Both the position numbers and the translations under genes were made by a program. From Clostridia bacterium (GTDB lineage Bacteria; Bacillota; Clostridia; Christensenellales; Aristaeellaceae): a stretch of 6,925 nt of DNA. Location: assembly GCA_900754755.1 (NCBI GenBank), contig CAAEEC010000164.1, forward strand, positions 1 through 6,925. The letters run 5' to 3'. This document shows positions 5,844 to 6,925 of this stretch, in pieces (the stretch's first letter is position 1; each line of letters begins with the position of its first letter). The notes beneath the pieces are model-generated. The model ran no database searches and was not told the DNA's origin. It saw only the letters and a list, made by a program, of their open reading frames with translations.

Positions 5844-6704
5844 ATGAAAGCCTGTACATCCATCAACGTGTTTTTTGATTCTGAGTTTCAAGCCAGCGTG
5901 CAAGAGCAGATGCGCCGCACGGCGGACGGAGGATTCCGCCATGTGGACATGAATTTTTGGGATTGGAGCCACAGCGAAAAGTCTCCCTTCAAGCAGCCGG
6001 ATTGGCGGCGCTGGGTGGAAGGAATCGGCGCGGCGGCCCGGCGCATGGGGCTGACTTTTACGCAAGCGCATGCGCATGTATACAATTTTTATGCTTTTGA
6101 GCTGGAGAATCCCCATGAAGAGCAGATTCGCCGCTCCATTGAAGGTGCGGGCATGCTGGGCATCCCGTGGGTGGTGCTGCATCCGAGCCAGCGCCCGGAT
6201 TGGGAAGACGCGGATAGCCTGGATAGGATGATCGCGGAAAACGCCGTGTATTTCCGCGGCCTGGCGACGTATGCCCAGCAATTTGGCGTGGGCTTGGCGC
6301 TGGAGAACATGAGCGCGGCCAAGCATGGGCTCACCACGGCGGGCCAGCTTTGCCGACTCATCGAAGCGGTCGGCATGCCCAACGTGGGCGCTTGCTGGGA
6401 TACAGGGCATGCCCATCTCTCTGGGCAGGATCAGCCCGCGTCCCTGCGCGAACTGGGCGAGCGGCTGCACGCGTTGCACATTGCGGACAACCATGGGGCG
6501 ACCGATGAGCACATGCCCCCCTTCTTTGGCGGCATAGACTGGCCGCCGATTTTGGCAGCGTTGCGGGAAATTGGGTATGACGGCGATTTTACCTTTGAGG
6601 CGCACAACCTGGTTCGCCGCGTGCCAGCGGCGTGCCAGGCGGAAGCCATTCGCTTGCTGTACCAAATTGGGGCGCATATGGTGGAAGAAGCCGGCGAATG
6701 GTGA
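5844..6704 (+). CDS. Sugar phosphate isomerase/epimerase-like TIM-barrel protein
   Basis: A 286-residue protein of the xylose isomerase-like / AP endonuclease 2 fold family (IolE, IolI and sugar epimerase type). Seen: an early strand with FRHVDMNFWDW (31-41); HAHVYNFYA (76-84); VVLHPSQRPDW (110-120); GLALENMS (150-157) with Glu154; GACWDTGHAHLSG (182-194) with Asp186 and His189; LHIADNHG (211-218) with His212, Asp215 and His217; and FTFEAHN (249-255) with Glu252. Glu154, Asp186, His212 and Glu252 are placed like the divalent-metal ligands of the family, so it is probably an active metal-dependent isomerase or epimerase in the cytoplasm; the sugar or polyol substrate is unknown. The start at 5844 follows from the promoter and ribosome binding site. 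The gene is GC-rich (41 of 60 bases at 6001-6060). It appears to be transcribed alone, since the next gene has its own promoter 62 bases after the stop. No clear terminator follows. An endonuclease IV DNA-repair role is less likely because that enzyme's full nine-residue, three-metal set is not evident. Confidence 0.88.
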   Translation: MKACTSINVFFDSEFQASVQEQMRRTADGGFRHVDMNFWDWSHSEKSPFKQPDWRRWVEGIGAAARRMGLTFTQAHAHVYNFYAFELENPHEEQIRRSIEGAGMLGIPWVVLHPSQRPDWEDADSLDRMIAENAVYFRGLATYAQQFGVGLALENMSAAKHGLTTAGQLCRLIEAVGMPNVGACWDTGHAHLSGQDQPASLRELGERLHALHIADNHGATDEHMPPFFGGIDWPPILAALREIGYDGDFTFEAHNLVRRVPAACQAEAIRLLYQIGAHMVEEAGEW

Positions 6705-6765
6705 GGCGTAGGCGCGCCATTTGAGACGATTGAGCGGCCAAAGCGTATCGCTGGGCGGAAAAGGT

Positions 6766-6794
6766 TTGCGGAGCGAGCCGGAATGTGATATACT
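6766..6794 (+). promoter_or_regulatory. SigA-type promoter with extended -10 for the last gene
   Basis: TTGCGG (6766-6771), a 17-base spacer and TATACT (6789-6794) with TG at 6786-6787 (TGATATACT). It has the same extended -10 layout as the promoter at 5761. Transcription would begin near 6801, giving a short leader of roughly 27 bases. Confidence 0.65.
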
Positions 6795-6827
6795 GCCTTC
6801 AAAAGCAGAAAGGTGAAGAATGGCAGT

Positions 6828-6925
6828 ATGATTGGGAGAATTCTATCGATTTTGGGCGCGCTTTTTGCGGCGGTCGCGACGTTGTTGGTGAATAAGAAAG
6901 AACTGCGGAAATTGGAAGAAGCAGA
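6828..6925 (+). CDS. N-terminal part of a small or unknown protein with a membrane segment
   Basis: The frame opens at ATG 6828 and is still open at the window end, showing 32 residues. It starts MIGRILSILGALFAAVATLL, a hydrophobic stretch of about 17 residues that would serve as a membrane anchor or uncleaved signal, followed by a charged, probably helical segment NKKELRKLEEA. The purine-rich AAAGGTGA (6809-6816) lies 11 bases ahead, somewhat far. An in-frame GTG at 6813 would add five residues (starting MKNGSM), but the site upstream of it is poor. A promoter at 6766-6794 supports a real gene here. The family is not recognisable from this fragment. Confidence 0.55.
   Translation, partial: MIGRILSILGALFAAVATLLVNKKELRKLEEA

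Noticed and set aside
6066..6075. Perfect palindrome GCGCATGCGC
   Set aside because: It is ten bases inside a GC-rich coding region of the TIM-barrel gene, encoding ordinary residues, and is expected by chance.
6742..6752. AGCG-TAT-CGCT hairpin as a terminator of the TIM-barrel gene
   Set aside because: The stem has only four pairs and no T-run follows.

Overview
The window looks like a chromosomal accessory stretch from a low-to-mid GC Gram-positive bacterium, most likely a gut-type clostridial Firmicute. The support is strong Shine-Dalgarno sites (AAAGGAG, GGAGGT, AAGGGGGG), SigA-type promoters with extended -10 boxes, and the style of the proteins. This assignment is an inference; no marker gene is present.

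Layout: (1) Bases 1-729 hold the 3' part of a RelA/SpoT (alarmone synthetase-fold) gene on the + strand, cut off at the left edge and clearly AT-rich. (2) Bases 788-3844 hold a complete type I restriction endonuclease subunit gene, hsdR, on the same strand 58 bases downstream and of much higher GC. Neither hsdM nor hsdS lies in the window; if the locus is complete they must lie to the left, which would place the RelA/SpoT gene inside a type I restriction-modification operon. (3) Bases 3845-4019 form a convergent intergenic region with two hairpins. (4) Bases 5520 to 4020 on the - strand encode a nitrilase-superfamily amidohydrolase and then a GNAT acetyltransferase, a likely two-gene operon. 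(5) Bases 5521-5843 are a divergent promoter region. (6) Bases 5844-6704 on the + strand encode a sugar phosphate isomerase/epimerase-like TIM-barrel protein. (7) From 6828 a new + strand gene, starting with a membrane segment, runs off the right edge.

The left half is best read as defence: HsdR cuts and translocates unmodified DNA, and the neighbouring RelA/SpoT-fold enzyme could be a growth-arresting partner. This parallels the way the tRNA-targeting PrrC toxin sits in a type I R-M locus, but it is inference and depends on what lies left of base 1. The right half is ordinary small-molecule metabolism with well-defined promoters and no visible link to defence.
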